Positions 1 through 8,728 of a stretch of 64,000 nucleotides of DNA are shown piece by piece. The stretch comes from Ligilactobacillus ubinensis (GTDB lineage: Bacteria > Bacillota > Bacilli > Lactobacillales > Lactobacillaceae), in NCBI RefSeq assembly GCF_024160875.1, contig NZ_JAIULA010000011.1:1-64000 (forward strand). Reading direction: 5' to 3'. The notes beneath the pieces were generated by a model. The model was given only the letters and a program-made list of their open reading frames with translations, did not search any database and was not told where the DNA came from. Numbering within the stretch: position 1 is the first letter of the stretch; every line of letters starts with the position of its first letter. The translations under genes were made by a program, and so were the position numbers.

Positions 1-227
1 CTAAACCATTGACCAGCAATCTTCAAATTACGTAATTTCAGTTCATAATTTAACTTTTCTGGTCCAGGGAAAAAGCCTCCGACTTCAGTTCCTTGAAAAC
101 CCGCTACAACAATATCACTTAATAATTGTTGTAAGTTGTTATCCTTTCCAATTGAAGGAATATCATCGTTACGCCAACCGATTGGTGCGATTCCCCACTT
201 TATATCTTTTTTTGTATCATAATCCAT
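1..227 (-). CDS. iolE: Partial myo-inosose-2 dehydratase (IolE), N-terminal part
   Basis: The reverse strand reads from an ATG at 227, with a strong GGAGGTAA site just upstream, and stays open to the window edge, giving about 75 residues. The translation contains [10 protein letters not shown] near the start, then [13 protein letters not shown] and [11 protein letters not shown], which I recognise as the N-terminus of the IolE TIM-barrel family. IolE dehydrates 2-keto-myo-inositol to a diketone in myo-inositol breakdown. The divergent neighbour at 755 is an inositol dehydrogenase-like gene, which fits. The C-terminal three quarters lie outside the window, so integrity cannot be judged. Confidence 0.88.
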   Translation of the reverse strand, partial: MDYDTKKDIKWGIAPIGWRNDDIPSIGKDNNLQQLLSDIVVAGFQGTEVGGFFPGPEKLNYELKLRNLKIAGQWF

Positions 228-391
228 AATTTTTACCTCCATCTTTACCCACAAACCACAACTTGTTAAAAATTCACTTCATGAAGTTAAAACCAAACTC
301 ATAAGACACAAGCACACATTATCTATTTAGATATTGTGATTTTTTTAGCATTCAATAATTATTCAGCGCTTTGTAAACGCATTTTTTATTG

Positions 392-454
392 AGCAAATGC
401 TTGTGAATTAAATATTTTTTTGAATAAGGTAACAGCAAACTCAAAGCATTTGCT
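392..454. promoter_or_regulatory. Inverted repeat in the iolE-iolG divergent region, possible operator
   Basis: The 527-base gap between iolE and iolG holds AGCAAATGCTT at 392-402 and its exact reverse complement AAGCATTTGCT at 444-454. The position between two divergent inositol genes suggests operator half-sites or a looping pair for a local repressor. No regulator gene is visible inside the window, so the protein that would bind is unknown. The rest of the gap is A+T-rich and I see no gene in it. Confidence 0.4.
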
Positions 455-545
455 TACTCTTTTCACCATTAGATTACCACTAAATTAGCATTTGTCAACA
501 AAGATACGAAAAATATTTTTTTAAAGTTCAATGTTTATAAAAGTA

Positions 546-574
546 TTGACATTCACAATACATAGTGAAATAAT
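546..574 (+). promoter_or_regulatory. Probable sigma-A promoter for iolG
   Basis: A perfect TTGACA lies at 546-551. After a 17-base spacer comes AATAAT at 569-574, a fair -10 box. Transcription would run towards iolG with a leader of about 170 bases. Confidence 0.5.
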
Positions 575-754
575 GTCTTGTGTAAGGTTGCTTACATTTG
601 TGCTATATGTAACTTACTTTTAAAAAAGAAAAATTTACTCTTCTATAAGTAAATATAAAACTAATTCATTTTATAGCGAATTAGTCGCTAAGTACTATAA
701 AAGTAATTTTTTCAAACCAGAGATATGAATTGATTTTTGAAAGGTGTGTTTTTT

Positions 755-1780
755 ATGGAAAAAGTATATGCTGGTATTATTGGTTTAGGTAGAGCGGGGC
801 AAATGCATTTAAAGAATTTACTAACTATTTCTGATATTGAAATTGTTCAAGTTGCTGACGTTTTCATTGAAAACGTTTCAGAAAAGCTAAATGCTTTAGG
901 AATAACAAATCAAACTAAAGATTATCATGAACTGTTAAGTAATCCTAAAATTAATACCGTTTTCATTTTCACTTCAACTGATACTCACGAAGAAATTGTT
1001 ACTGCCGCAGCTAAAGCGGGGAAAAATATTTTTTGTGAAAAGCCACTTAGCATGAACACTGATGAACAAGCTAGTATAAAGGTTCTTCAAGAAGTTAAAA
1101 AAGCCGGGGTTTCTTTACAAATTGGCTTCAATCGCCGTATGGATCCGCAGTTTAGAGCTGTTCATGAAAATATTCAAAATGGTAAAATCGGAACTCCTCA
1201 AATGGTCAAGATAACATCTCGCGATCCCGATGTCCTTCCACATGAACTAATTAAACGTATTGGTGGCTTATTATTTGACTTCACTATGCATGATTTTGAT
1301 ATTGCAAGATATATGATGCATAGTAATATATCCGAAGTTTACGCTAAAGGCGGAACATTAATTGATCCTACATTAAAAGATATTAACGATATCGACACAC
1401 TTGCTCTTGTTCTACAATTTGAAAATGGAACATACGGTTTAATTGATAACAGTCGTCGTGCTGTCTATGGTTATGACCAACGTGTAGAAGTTTTTGGTTC
1501 TGAAGGTATGCTAAAAGCTGAAAATGTTAGTGGGAGTACAGTTGAACTTTATAATTCTAAAAGAACTGAACTTAGTAACCCATTACCTGTTTTCCAAGAA
1601 AGATATCGCCCAGCTTACATCGCTGAGATGAAAGCTTTTGTTAAATCATTATTACTCAACAAACCAGTTGTCGCTGAAGGATTAGACGTTATTATGGCTC
1701 AACGTGCTGCAAGTGCTGCACAAAAATCGCTCGAAACAGGTCTACCTCAAAAAGTAGATGCTTCGTATCCTTTGATTTAA
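755..1780 (+). CDS. iolG: Inositol 2-dehydrogenase-like NAD-dependent oxidoreductase
   Basis: This is a Gfo/Idh/MocA-family dehydrogenase of 341 residues, the usual length. The N-terminus has the Rossmann nucleotide-binding pattern GIIGLGRAGQMH, and the family motif CEKPLS follows at about residue 95. Such enzymes oxidise myo-inositol to 2-keto-myo-inositol, the substrate of the divergent iolE. I chose ATG 755 rather than the upstream in-frame TTG at 737, because GAAAGGTG at 739-746 is correctly spaced for it. The gene is followed after 43 bases by the UPF0303 gene and then a terminator, so the two probably form one transcript. The family also contains scyllo-inositol and other sugar dehydrogenases, so exact substrate use is inferred from context. 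Confidence 0.8.
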   Translation: MEKVYAGIIGLGRAGQMHLKNLLTISDIEIVQVADVFIENVSEKLNALGITNQTKDYHELLSNPKINTVFIFTSTDTHEEIVTAAAKAGKNIFCEKPLSMNTDEQASIKVLQEVKKAGVSLQIGFNRRMDPQFRAVHENIQNGKIGTPQMVKITSRDPDVLPHELIKRIGGLLFDFTMHDFDIARYMMHSNISEVYAKGGTLIDPTLKDINDIDTLALVLQFENGTYGLIDNSRRAVYGYDQRVEVFGSEGMLKAENVSGSTVELYNSKRTELSNPLPVFQERYRPAYIAEMKAFVKSLLLNKPVVAEGLDVIMAQRAASAAQKSLETGLPQKVDASYPLI

Positions 1781-1823
1781 CAACTATATTAGCTTATTTT
1801 ATGTATTAAAAAGGAGTCTTACA

Positions 1824-2297
1824 TTGATAACAGCGCAAGAAGTTTTAAAACAAGAAACTGAAATTGTCTTACCGCACTTTGGACTAGCAGATTTAAACAG
1901 TTTTGTATCTATCCTAAAAGAAATAGATTCTACTAACTATGAAAAAGTCTGTGTTTTAATCAAATTAAATAAACGTCCTGTCTTTTTTCATGCAGGCAAG
2001 TTAACTACTAATGAAAACAATATTTGGATTAAGAAAAAAGAAAATGTTGTAGATATGTTTGATCACTCATCGTTATATGAGAAATTATTGTACACGGATA
2101 AACCAGAAAAGTTTTATCAAGAAACAGGTTTATCTCCTACACAATTTGCCATCGTTGGAGGTGGCATTCCAATAATCGTTAAAGATACCGGTATAATTGG
2201 TAGCTTAACTATCTCTGGATTATCTGACATTGAAGATCATGACTTCGGTTGTCGTGCATTATTAGCCTACAAAGAACTTTTACTGAAAAAACAATAA
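1824..2297 (+). CDS. UPF0303 family (heme-degrading-domain-like) protein
   Basis: A 157-residue cytoplasmic protein that I place in the UPF0303/COG4702 family from its overall pattern, including the glycine-rich IVGGGIPIIV segment and the C-terminal LTISGL. The biochemical role of the family is not established, although relatives share a fold with heme-degrading and corrinoid-related proteins. The start is a TTG at 1824 with AAGGAG at 1811-1816. It lies directly downstream of iolG and upstream of a strong terminator, so it is probably co-transcribed with inositol genes. No catalytic residues can be named. Confidence 0.7.
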   Translation: MITAQEVLKQETEIVLPHFGLADLNSFVSILKEIDSTNYEKVCVLIKLNKRPVFFHAGKLTTNENNIWIKKKENVVDMFDHSSLYEKLLYTDKPEKFYQETGLSPTQFAIVGGGIPIIVKDTGIIGSLTISGLSDIEDHDFGCRALLAYKELLLKKQ

Positions 2298-2332
2298 GTT
2301 TACAGCAATCTACCACTCTGATTCCTTATAAT

Positions 2333-2382
2333 AAAACTAGTAAATTAACTACTCAGTCACGAATAATTAATTTACTAGTTTT
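2333..2382 (+). terminator. Rho-independent terminator after the iolG unit
   Basis: A perfect 16-bp stem (2333-2348 with 2367-2382, starting AAAACTAGTAAATTA) is followed by a T-rich run. It ends the iolG transcript. Confidence 0.85.
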
Positions 2383-2529
2383 ATTTTATTCTTTGAATTT
2401 TCTTCTAAGAAAAGCTAATATTAGCTTGCTAATCACTATTTTATTGCGCTATGATTATATCATAATTAAATTTTTTGTAACCGCTATCTAAAAACGTTAA
2501 ACATATATTAATAGCTAGGAGATTTTACT

Positions 2530-3465
2530 ATGGATGTTGAAAATATTATACTTGACTGTGATCCTGGACATGATGATGCTATTGCCTTGATTTTAGCGGT
2601 ATACTCCTCTAAAATCAATTTACTCGGTGTTACAACTTCTGCAGGCAATCAAAAACATAGTCAAACACTTCGCAATGCCATGTCTATTTTAACTTTAATG
2701 AATGAAAAAACAATTCCTGTTGCCTCTGGTAATCATACCCCTTTGCTTAGAGAGCTTATATCTGGCGTTAGTATGCATGGGCTTACAGGACTAGACGGTG
2801 CTGATTTGCCTATCCCAAACTTTGCAGTTCAGTCTCTAACTGCAATTGAACTGATTGCGAAACTAGTCTCAGAAAGCGAGAAAAAAGTTACCCTCGTTGT
2901 TACTGGTCCTTGCACTAATATCGCTTTATTCTTAACTGTATATCCTAACTTAAAAAATCATATTAAACAATTAGTAATTTTTGGTGGTGCAATGGGAACT
3001 GGCAATTGGTGTCCTACAACTGAATTTAATTTCCAAGCCGATCCAGAAGCAGCTAAAATTGTTATGTCTTCAGGTTTACCAATTGTTCTTGCTCCCTTAA
3101 ATGTTGGTTTTGAAGCTCAACTACTCGACAAAGACAAAGCTAAAATACATAAAGTTAAAAACTCTGTTGGAAAAGCAGTAGCTGGTCTGATTGATTTTTA
3201 TGGTTTATCATTTAATACACATTGGGACTTTAAAGGACTTCCTTTATACGATCCATGTACAATAGCCTGGCTCATTGATCCTAGTAAATTTGTATCACAA
3301 AAATGTAATGTAGAAGTTGAAACTCAGGGTATTTTTACAACAGGAGAATCTGTCATTGATTATCACCATATAACAAAAAGAAAACCCAACGCAAATGTCC
3401 TTTTTCATCTTGATCGAGAGTGGTTTGCTAATTTAATATTTGAGGCTGTTAATTCTTTCGACTGA
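2530..3465 (+). CDS. Inosine-uridine preferring nucleoside hydrolase family protein
   Basis: A 311-residue protein with the hallmark calcium-binding motif DCDPGHDDA at residues 9-17. This identifies the IU-nucleoside hydrolase family, which hydrolyses ribonucleosides to base and ribose. The downstream segments VTGPCTNIALFL and FNFQADPEAA also fit family positions that line the ribose and calcium pocket. The gene starts at ATG 2530 behind TAGGAG and stands alone between two terminators. Its neighbours are sugar genes, so it may supply ribose, but some family members act on other N-ribosides and the substrate is not determined here. Confidence 0.88.
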   Translation: MDVENIILDCDPGHDDAIALILAVYSSKINLLGVTTSAGNQKHSQTLRNAMSILTLMNEKTIPVASGNHTPLLRELISGVSMHGLTGLDGADLPIPNFAVQSLTAIELIAKLVSESEKKVTLVVTGPCTNIALFLTVYPNLKNHIKQLVIFGGAMGTGNWCPTTEFNFQADPEAAKIVMSSGLPIVLAPLNVGFEAQLLDKDKAKIHKVKNSVGKAVAGLIDFYGLSFNTHWDFKGLPLYDPCTIAWLIDPSKFVSQKCNVEVETQGIFTTGESVIDYHHITKRKPNANVLFHLDREWFANLIFEAVNSFD

Positions 3466-3510
3466 ATTTATTAAAACATTATTGTTCTTAATATGTTTTC
3501 TGCAACACCA

Positions 3511-3558
3511 AAACATCGCTGGCAAAGACACTTATATCCGTCTTTACCAGCGATGTTT
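3511..3558. terminator. Bidirectional terminator between nucleoside hydrolase and xylR
   Basis: A 19-bp stem (3511-3529 with 3540-3558) has one mismatch and a 10-base loop. It lies between convergent genes and can serve both. Confidence 0.85.
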
Positions 3559-3565
3559 GTTACTA

Positions 3566-4723
3566 TTAATTAAAGTTCAAATCAAAATCATCTAAATGTA
3601 AGACATGATGCGTTATTAATGAACATGCTCCTAATAATGTTGCTTGATTCGAATGTTCTATCAAATTCAATTTGATTTCATAACTTCGTTTATTTTTTTT
3701 ATTTAAAATATCGACTTCTTTAGTAATTTTTTGAAAGATTAGCGGTTCTTCTTCCATTAGTGGTGAGCATAAATACACCGTATCCGACGCACAAAACTTA
3801 GATATATTATAAATCGAACGCGCTATTTCACTAACAAAATCTGCTATAACTTTTTCTACTACATTATTCTTTTCATTCAAATACTTAATAAGTAGTTCTC
3901 TTGAAAAAGTCTCTATATTTAAGGATTTAGCTAAGAATTTAATCATTGCATCTTCTGACCATAATTGTTCAATATCTGCATAGGTACCACCGTTTTTGCT
4001 AACAAGCATCTGGCCTATTTCTCCCGCTTGACCATGAAAGCCACGAAATAAATTCCCATTAATTATTACACCAGAACCTATCCCTTTATGGATGCTTACG
4101 ACAATCAAGTTTTCAATCGTATTCTTATTAAGAAAATCCCTTGCATATAAAGCTACTAAATTAGATTCATTTTCGATTAGGACTGGAACTTCATATTTTT
4201 CTGCAAACATTCTATGTAAATCTATATTTTCTAAATCTACAAATGGAGAATAAATAATCTGATTATCATCAATAACCCCATGCACTGAAAAGCAAATTCC
4301 CAATAATCCTCTATCTGTTTTAACGGTGGCTAGGAAATGCTTAATCTTATCATCAATGATTTTCAAAATTTCCGCTGTTTCATCACCGTAAATTGAGACC
4401 TTCCCCTGTGTAACAATTTCACCATTGAGCAAGTTGGCCATATAATGCAAGTTGTGAAAAGAAATATCAAAGCTGACCGTAAAGCCATAGTTAGCATTGA
4501 TCCTAATCTTAGTTGGTTTTCTCCCGCCTAGATTGGAAGCTTCTCCTTCACCTAATTCTTCCACAAGATTTAATTGCTTTAAAGTATCATAAATACTTGA
4601 AATAGTTGACTTATTCAAACCCACTGAACGCGAAATCTCCGCTCTTGTAGTTACTTTATTATTAAATAGTTCTTGTAAAATAGACTTAGTACTATTGTTT
4701 TTTATCATTTCTAATTCATTCAT
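3566..4723 (-). CDS. xylR: ROK-family xylose repressor XylR
   Basis: A 385-residue ROK-type transcriptional repressor. Residues about 10-65 form a winged helix (TTRAEISRSVGLNKSTISSI). The rest is a sugar-binding ROK domain with the HGQAGEIGQM segment typical of the fold. XylR proteins of lactobacilli repress xylose genes until xylose binds. It lies on the same strand just downstream of xylB, separated by a terminator, so it likely has its own promoter. Palindromic sites upstream of xylA (7878-7898) and of the GH43 operon (8636-8660) are its most likely targets. A second ROK repressor at 44298 is similar in build, so the division of targets is inferred from position. Confidence 0.85.
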   Translation of the reverse strand: MNELEMIKNNSTKSILQELFNNKVTTRAEISRSVGLNKSTISSIYDTLKQLNLVEELGEGEASNLGGRKPTKIRINANYGFTVSFDISFHNLHYMANLLNGEIVTQGKVSIYGDETAEILKIIDDKIKHFLATVKTDRGLLGICFSVHGVIDDNQIIYSPFVDLENIDLHRMFAEKYEVPVLIENESNLVALYARDFLNKNTIENLIVVSIHKGIGSGVIINGNLFRGFHGQAGEIGQMLVSKNGGTYADIEQLWSEDAMIKFLAKSLNIETFSRELLIKYLNEKNNVVEKVIADFVSEIARSIYNISKFCASDTVYLCSPLMEEEPLIFQKITKEVDILNKKNKRSYEIKLNLIEHSNQATLLGACSLITHHVLHLDDFDLNFN

Positions 4724-4823
4724 ATAATTATTCCTTTAAGTTATTCATCTACGCCATCCAGTTATCAAAGTTGCTTCTATTAATAAGTATACTACATTTA
4801 TTACTTAAACCTATGTAAACAGA

Positions 4824-4856
4824 AAAAGTCTGCACAATATTTTTGCGCAGACTTTT
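4824..4856 (-). terminator. Terminator of the xylAB transcript
   Basis: A 10-bp perfect stem AAAAGTCTGC/GCAGACTTTT (4824-4833 with 4847-4856) lies 28 bases past the xylB stop on the minus strand. Confidence 0.8.
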
Positions 4857-4883
4857 CAAAACTAAAGTAGCTAAACTTTAAAC

Positions 4884-6389
4884 TTAATTTTCCCTTCTAT
4901 ACTCAACCAAACTATGGGTTATTTCTTTAGTTGCTGGATATATTTTCTGATATATTTTGTGTAGTTTTTTGTATTTTGCTACATTGTCTTTATGCGGTAA
5001 TAAAACATCCTTAAAATTCACAAAACTCTTTGCACATTCTTGCAAATCTTTAAACCAACCTAAACCAACTGCTGCTAACATTGCAGCTCCAAGGCCTGGT
5101 CCTTGTTCGTTTTCAAGAGTTACCACTTTAACATTAAAGATATCAGCTTGGATTTGTTGCCATAATTTATTTTTGGCTCCACCACCGATAGCAACAATCG
5201 TATCAAAATCATTATCTTTTTCGCGATACTTTTCAAGAATATCTTCAAAAGAAAAGATTATTCCTTCCAAAACAGCACGAACAAAATCTGAGCGCTTATG
5301 GATGCTGTCAATCCCTATAAAACTACCTCTAATATCGGCATCTGCGTATGGAGCACGCTCTCCAACAATATATGGAGCAAACATCAATCCATTAGCTCCA
5401 ATTGGGGATTTTGTCGCACTATTAACCATTTCGTTAAAATCTTCATTTTTTGCAAATGTTTGTTTAAACCAACTCAATGAAAAACCAGCTGCTAAAGTTA
5501 CCCCCATTGAATAGAATGCATTTGGTATTGCATGATCCTCATATTGCAAATCACCTTGATAATTTGTATTTTTATCAGCTTCATATTTCAAAATCACACC
5601 TGATGTTCCAATGCTTGAAAGAACCTTATTTGAACTAGTAATTCCTGCGCCTACTGCTCCACATGCATTGTCTGCACCGCCACCAAAAGTTAGTGTCTCC
5701 GTTGTTAGTCCTGAATAATCTGCATACCACTGGTTTATTCTACCTGAATTTTCAATTGACTTTATAAGTGGTGGACACAGTCTTGCTGGAATTTCAAAAG
5801 TATCTAGGATTTCTTGACTCCACTCTTGTTTTTTTACATCCAACATAACAGTTCCGGTAGCATCTGAATAATCAATTGCTAAATTACCCGTCATTTTAAA
5901 CCGTAAATAATCTTTAGGCAATAGCATGGTTTGTGCTTTTGCAAAGACCTCAGGTTCATTTTCTTTAACCCATAACAATTTAGGCAGTGTGAACCCTTCT
6001 AATGGTTGATTATGCGTAATTTCAACAAAACGTTCTCCCATTCGATCCATAATTTCATAGCGTTGTTTACTTGACCGTGTGTCATTCCAAAGCATCGCTG
6101 GACGTAAAACTTGATTATCTTTATCCAATAAAACCAAGCCATGCATCTGACCCGAATAGCTAACTCCCTTTATTTGCTTAGGATTTAACTTATCACTCAG
6201 TATTAATCGAACAATCGCTACAGTAGTTGCATTTACCCAATCTTCTGGATTTTGTTCAGCATAACCCGGATGTGGTTGTTGTATTGGAAAATCCATTTTT
6301 TCTTGAGCTATAATCTTGCCACTTTGATTAACTGCAGAAACCTTTACCGCACTAGTTCCTAAGTCTATCCCGAGTACACAATTATCCAT
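4884..6389 (-). CDS. xylB: Xylulokinase
   Basis: A 501-residue FGGY-family kinase, the normal length. The N-terminal ATP-binding loop [11 protein letters not shown], the sugar-site segment [11 protein letters not shown] and the C-terminal phosphate-binding [11 protein letters not shown] are all present. It phosphorylates D-xylulose to xylulose 5-phosphate in the cytoplasm. Its position directly downstream of xylA on the same strand, with a terminator behind it, indicates a xylAB operon. Xylulose 5-phosphate is the meeting point with the arabinose route and the proposed apiose route elsewhere in this window. Confidence 0.95.
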   Translation of the reverse strand: MDNCVLGIDLGTSAVKVSAVNQSGKIIAQEKMDFPIQQPHPGYAEQNPEDWVNATTVAIVRLILSDKLNPKQIKGVSYSGQMHGLVLLDKDNQVLRPAMLWNDTRSSKQRYEIMDRMGERFVEITHNQPLEGFTLPKLLWVKENEPEVFAKAQTMLLPKDYLRFKMTGNLAIDYSDATGTVMLDVKKQEWSQEILDTFEIPARLCPPLIKSIENSGRINQWYADYSGLTTETLTFGGGADNACGAVGAGITSSNKVLSSIGTSGVILKYEADKNTNYQGDLQYEDHAIPNAFYSMGVTLAAGFSLSWFKQTFAKNEDFNEMVNSATKSPIGANGLMFAPYIVGERAPYADADIRGSFIGIDSIHKRSDFVRAVLEGIIFSFEDILEKYREKDNDFDTIVAIGGGAKNKLWQQIQADIFNVKVVTLENEQGPGLGAAMLAAVGLGWFKDLQECAKSFVNFKDVLLPHKDNVAKYKKLHKIYQKIYPATKEITHSLVEYRREN

Positions 6390-6419
6390 GACCGTCTCTC
6401 CTTAACTTTCATTAATGCT

Positions 6420-6501
6420 AAAATAGAAAAGTTATTAATGTTGCTATATCCCTTCATAAAGCTTTATTCAAGGTCAGTACCATTCCAGTCTTTTCTATTT
6501 T
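6420..6501. repeat. 12-bp inverted repeat in the xylA-xylB gap
   Basis: AAAATAGAAAAG at 6420-6431 is matched by its exact complement CTTTTCTATTTT at 6490-6501. In the xylAB mRNA this would form a long-range stem enclosing about 58 bases. It may be an mRNA-stability or partial-termination element that sets the ratio of the two enzymes. This role is inference. Confidence 0.4.
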
Positions 6502-6514
6502 AATATCTGTTACT

Positions 6515-7855
6515 CTATTTCAAAGCTTGAACAATATAATGATTTATCGTGTCTTTTACTTGCTCTAGATGATCTGAGTGAGTAGCTGCACGTAACTGTT
6601 CTGCAGTTTTATCAATAGCATATGCTTCAAGCGACTTGAAATCTGCCTTTCCTGACTCAATATCTGCCCCGATTCCAGAATCATATGAACTGTAGCGTTC
6701 CTTAATAACATCATCAAGAACATGGTCTTCTTTCATCTTAACTGCTACACGTAAGCCCGCTGCAAATGTATCCATACCAACGATATGACCATAGAATAAA
6801 TCTTCTGGTTCGAATGATGAACGACGAGGTTTTGAATCAAAATTCAAACCACCGCGAGGTCCAATAGCTCCTTCTTCAACAACCTCACACATAGCTGCTG
6901 TTGTTTGATACAAATCAGATGGAAATTCATCAATATCCCAACCAATCAACTTGTCTCCTTGATTTGCATCTAATGATCCTAACAAACCAGCTGAACGAGC
7001 CACTCTAATTTCATGTTGATACGTATGACCTGCTAAGTTAGCGTGATTTCCTTCTAAGTTAAGCTTGAAGTCTTTGTCTAAGTCATATTCTTTCATAAAC
7101 GCTATTGTTGTCGCTGCATCAAAATCATATTGATGTGTTGTTGGTTCCTTTGGCTTTGGTTCTAGCAACATCTGAGCATCAAAGCCAATTTCATTAGCAT
7201 AATCTTTAGCCATATGGAAGAACTTAGCTGCATGTTCTTGTTCGCGTTTCATATCTGTATTCCAAAGTGATTCATAACCTTCTCTACCACCCCAAAAGAC
7301 ATAATTTTCAGCGCCAACTCGCTTACCAATTTCAAGACTATGTTTTAATTGGGCTGCTGAATATGCAAATACATCTGCGTATGGTGATGTAGCTGCACCT
7401 GCAACAAAACGTGGATTGGTAAACATATTAGCTGTATTCCACAATACCTTCATTCCTGTTGTTTTTTGATATTCAACAATTTTATCAACAATCTTATCAA
7501 GATTTTTGTTTGTTTCTCTTAGAGTAGCTCCCTCAGGTGCTAAATCACGATCATGAAAACAGAGATAGTCAACACCTAATTTTTCATAAAATTCAAACGC
7601 AGCATCAACTTTAGCCAATGCTTGATCCATTGGGTCTTTATACTTATCGTATGGTCTAATAGCTGTTCCATCACCAAATGGATCTACTAATCGTTGGTCA
7701 AATGTATGCCAGTATGCTACTGAAAAACGTAGCCAATCGCGCATTTTTTTACCGCCAATAACTTCATCTGGATTATAATACTGAAAACCAAGCTGCGATT
7801 TGCTATCCTTATTCCCGATATATTGTATCTTGTCCACATTCCAATAATTACTCAT
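6515..7855 (-). CDS. xylA: Xylose isomerase
   Basis: A 446-residue class II xylose isomerase, full length. The catalytic pair His101 and Asp104 is in FHDRD, metal ligands start with Glu232 and Lys234 in [10 protein letters not shown], and the [17 protein letters not shown] segment carries further ligands. It interconverts D-xylose and D-xylulose. It is the first gene of xylAB, behind an AAAGGAGGAA site, a good sigma-A promoter at 7910-7938 and a perfect palindromic operator at 7878-7898, so induction by xylose through XylR is likely. Xylose would come from the GH43 and GH31 enzymes of this window because the adjacent transporter gene is decayed. Confidence 0.97.
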   Translation of the reverse strand: MSNYWNVDKIQYIGNKDSKSQLGFQYYNPDEVIGGKKMRDWLRFSVAYWHTFDQRLVDPFGDGTAIRPYDKYKDPMDQALAKVDAAFEFYEKLGVDYLCFHDRDLAPEGATLRETNKNLDKIVDKIVEYQKTTGMKVLWNTANMFTNPRFVAGAATSPYADVFAYSAAQLKHSLEIGKRVGAENYVFWGGREGYESLWNTDMKREQEHAAKFFHMAKDYANEIGFDAQMLLEPKPKEPTTHQYDFDAATTIAFMKEYDLDKDFKLNLEGNHANLAGHTYQHEIRVARSAGLLGSLDANQGDKLIGWDIDEFPSDLYQTTAAMCEVVEEGAIGPRGGLNFDSKPRRSSFEPEDLFYGHIVGMDTFAAGLRVAVKMKEDHVLDDVIKERYSSYDSGIGADIESGKADFKSLEAYAIDKTAEQLRAATHSDHLEQVKDTINHYIVQALK

Positions 7856-7877
7856 GTTAAATTCCTCCTTTAAAGTT

Positions 7878-7938
7878 AGTTGGTTAATAAAACCAACTTG
7901 TCAACCAAAATTGTAAACTAAATTTTCAAAAAAAGCAA
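7878..7938 (-). promoter_or_regulatory. xylAB promoter with XylR-type operator
   Basis: On the minus strand TTGCTT (7938-7933) and TACAAT (7915-7910) are 17 bases apart. Just downstream lies AGTTGGTT-AATAA-AACCAACT (7878-7898), an 8-bp perfect inverted repeat resembling lactobacillus XylR operators. A repressor bound there would sit at the transcription start. Confidence 0.7.
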
Positions 7939-7966
7939 GCCCTTTCATTCGATTTAATAAATGCTT

Positions 7967-8560
7967 TTAATTTTCTTCACTGTATCCTTTCTTATGCGCT
8001 TGTGTACGCAAATATGCTTCAATTGATTCAAGTGACTTATTCCGTGTTTCAATTGTATGTTTAGCTACAAACCAAATAGCTACAAAACAAAGAATTCCGT
8101 AAACAATAAATAATCTTGCTATCCCTTGACCTTCAGGGTTAGAAACATTCGTTGGACTAAACACTGTTAGTAAATACGTAAATGATTCAGATACAGCAAA
8201 ATTAGCTGCCCAGTTAATTACAGCACCAAAAGAGTTACCTAAATCACGAATGTTAAGTGGGAAAGCTTCACCAATCATAACCCACATAACCGGGCCCCAT
8301 GTAGCAGAAAAGAAGGCGATATACAAAGTTAATGCAATAACACAAATCCATGAACCTAAATTACCATTACCAGCCTTTAATAAAATCATTGCAATCGACA
8401 TGATAAAAAGAGAAGCTCCCATCCCAATAGCACCATAGATTAACATTTTTTTACGATCAATTTTATCCATAATTTTTACAGCAATTGCTGTTACGATAAC
8501 ATTGAAAATACAAAAATAATTAATACAATTTTGTAAAAAACAGAATCAATATTCATATAA
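7967..8560 (-). pseudogene. xylT: Decayed xylose (sugar-porter) transporter, C-terminal remnant
   Basis: An open frame of 167 residues (8470-7967) is clearly the C-terminal third of a sugar-porter MFS protein. It shows DKIDRKKMLIYG after a loop, WVMIGEAFPLNIRDLGNS, and the closing ETRNKSLESIEAYL. The usual length is about 460 residues. The same frame continues upstream without a start codon as NVIVTAIAVKI, and then family-like sequence (DSVFYKIVLIIF) appears in another frame at about 8515-8545, implying a frameshift. Beyond about 8560 the DNA is the promoter of the divergent operon, so the first two thirds are missing. It looks like a deletion remnant upstream of xylA. The intact araE at 19880 or the GPH symporters may have taken over uptake. 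Confidence 0.75.
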
Positions 8561-8565
8561 AGTTC

Positions 8566-8660
8566 TTGACACAGTTAATGCAAGCGGATACAATCAAAGG
8601 GAATAAAGTTGTTTTTTTGTCTGGCCAGGCTTACGTAAGTTCGTTTAATAAATCAACTTA
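8566..8660 (+). promoter_or_regulatory. Promoter, cre and XylR-type operator of the xylo-oligosaccharide operon
   Basis: TTGACA (8566-8571) and TACAAT (8589-8594) are separated by exactly 17 bases, a near-consensus sigma-A promoter. A cre-like sequence TGCAAGCGGATACA (8579-8592) overlaps the -10 box with two deviations from consensus. Downstream, TAAGTT at 8636-8641 and AACTTA at 8655-8660 frame a mostly palindromic 25-base site similar to the one before xylA. The arrangement suggests XylR repression plus CcpA control. Confidence 0.7.
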
Positions 8661-8728
8661 CATTCAAAAATTAATAAAATTAGTCAACTTATAACGAACT
8701 ATTTTATTTGAAAGAAAGGAAATCTCTT

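Noticed and set aside
2249-2491. An 80-residue frame overlapping the UPF0303 end
   Set aside because: It spans the iolG terminator and has no start signal. It is a chance frame.
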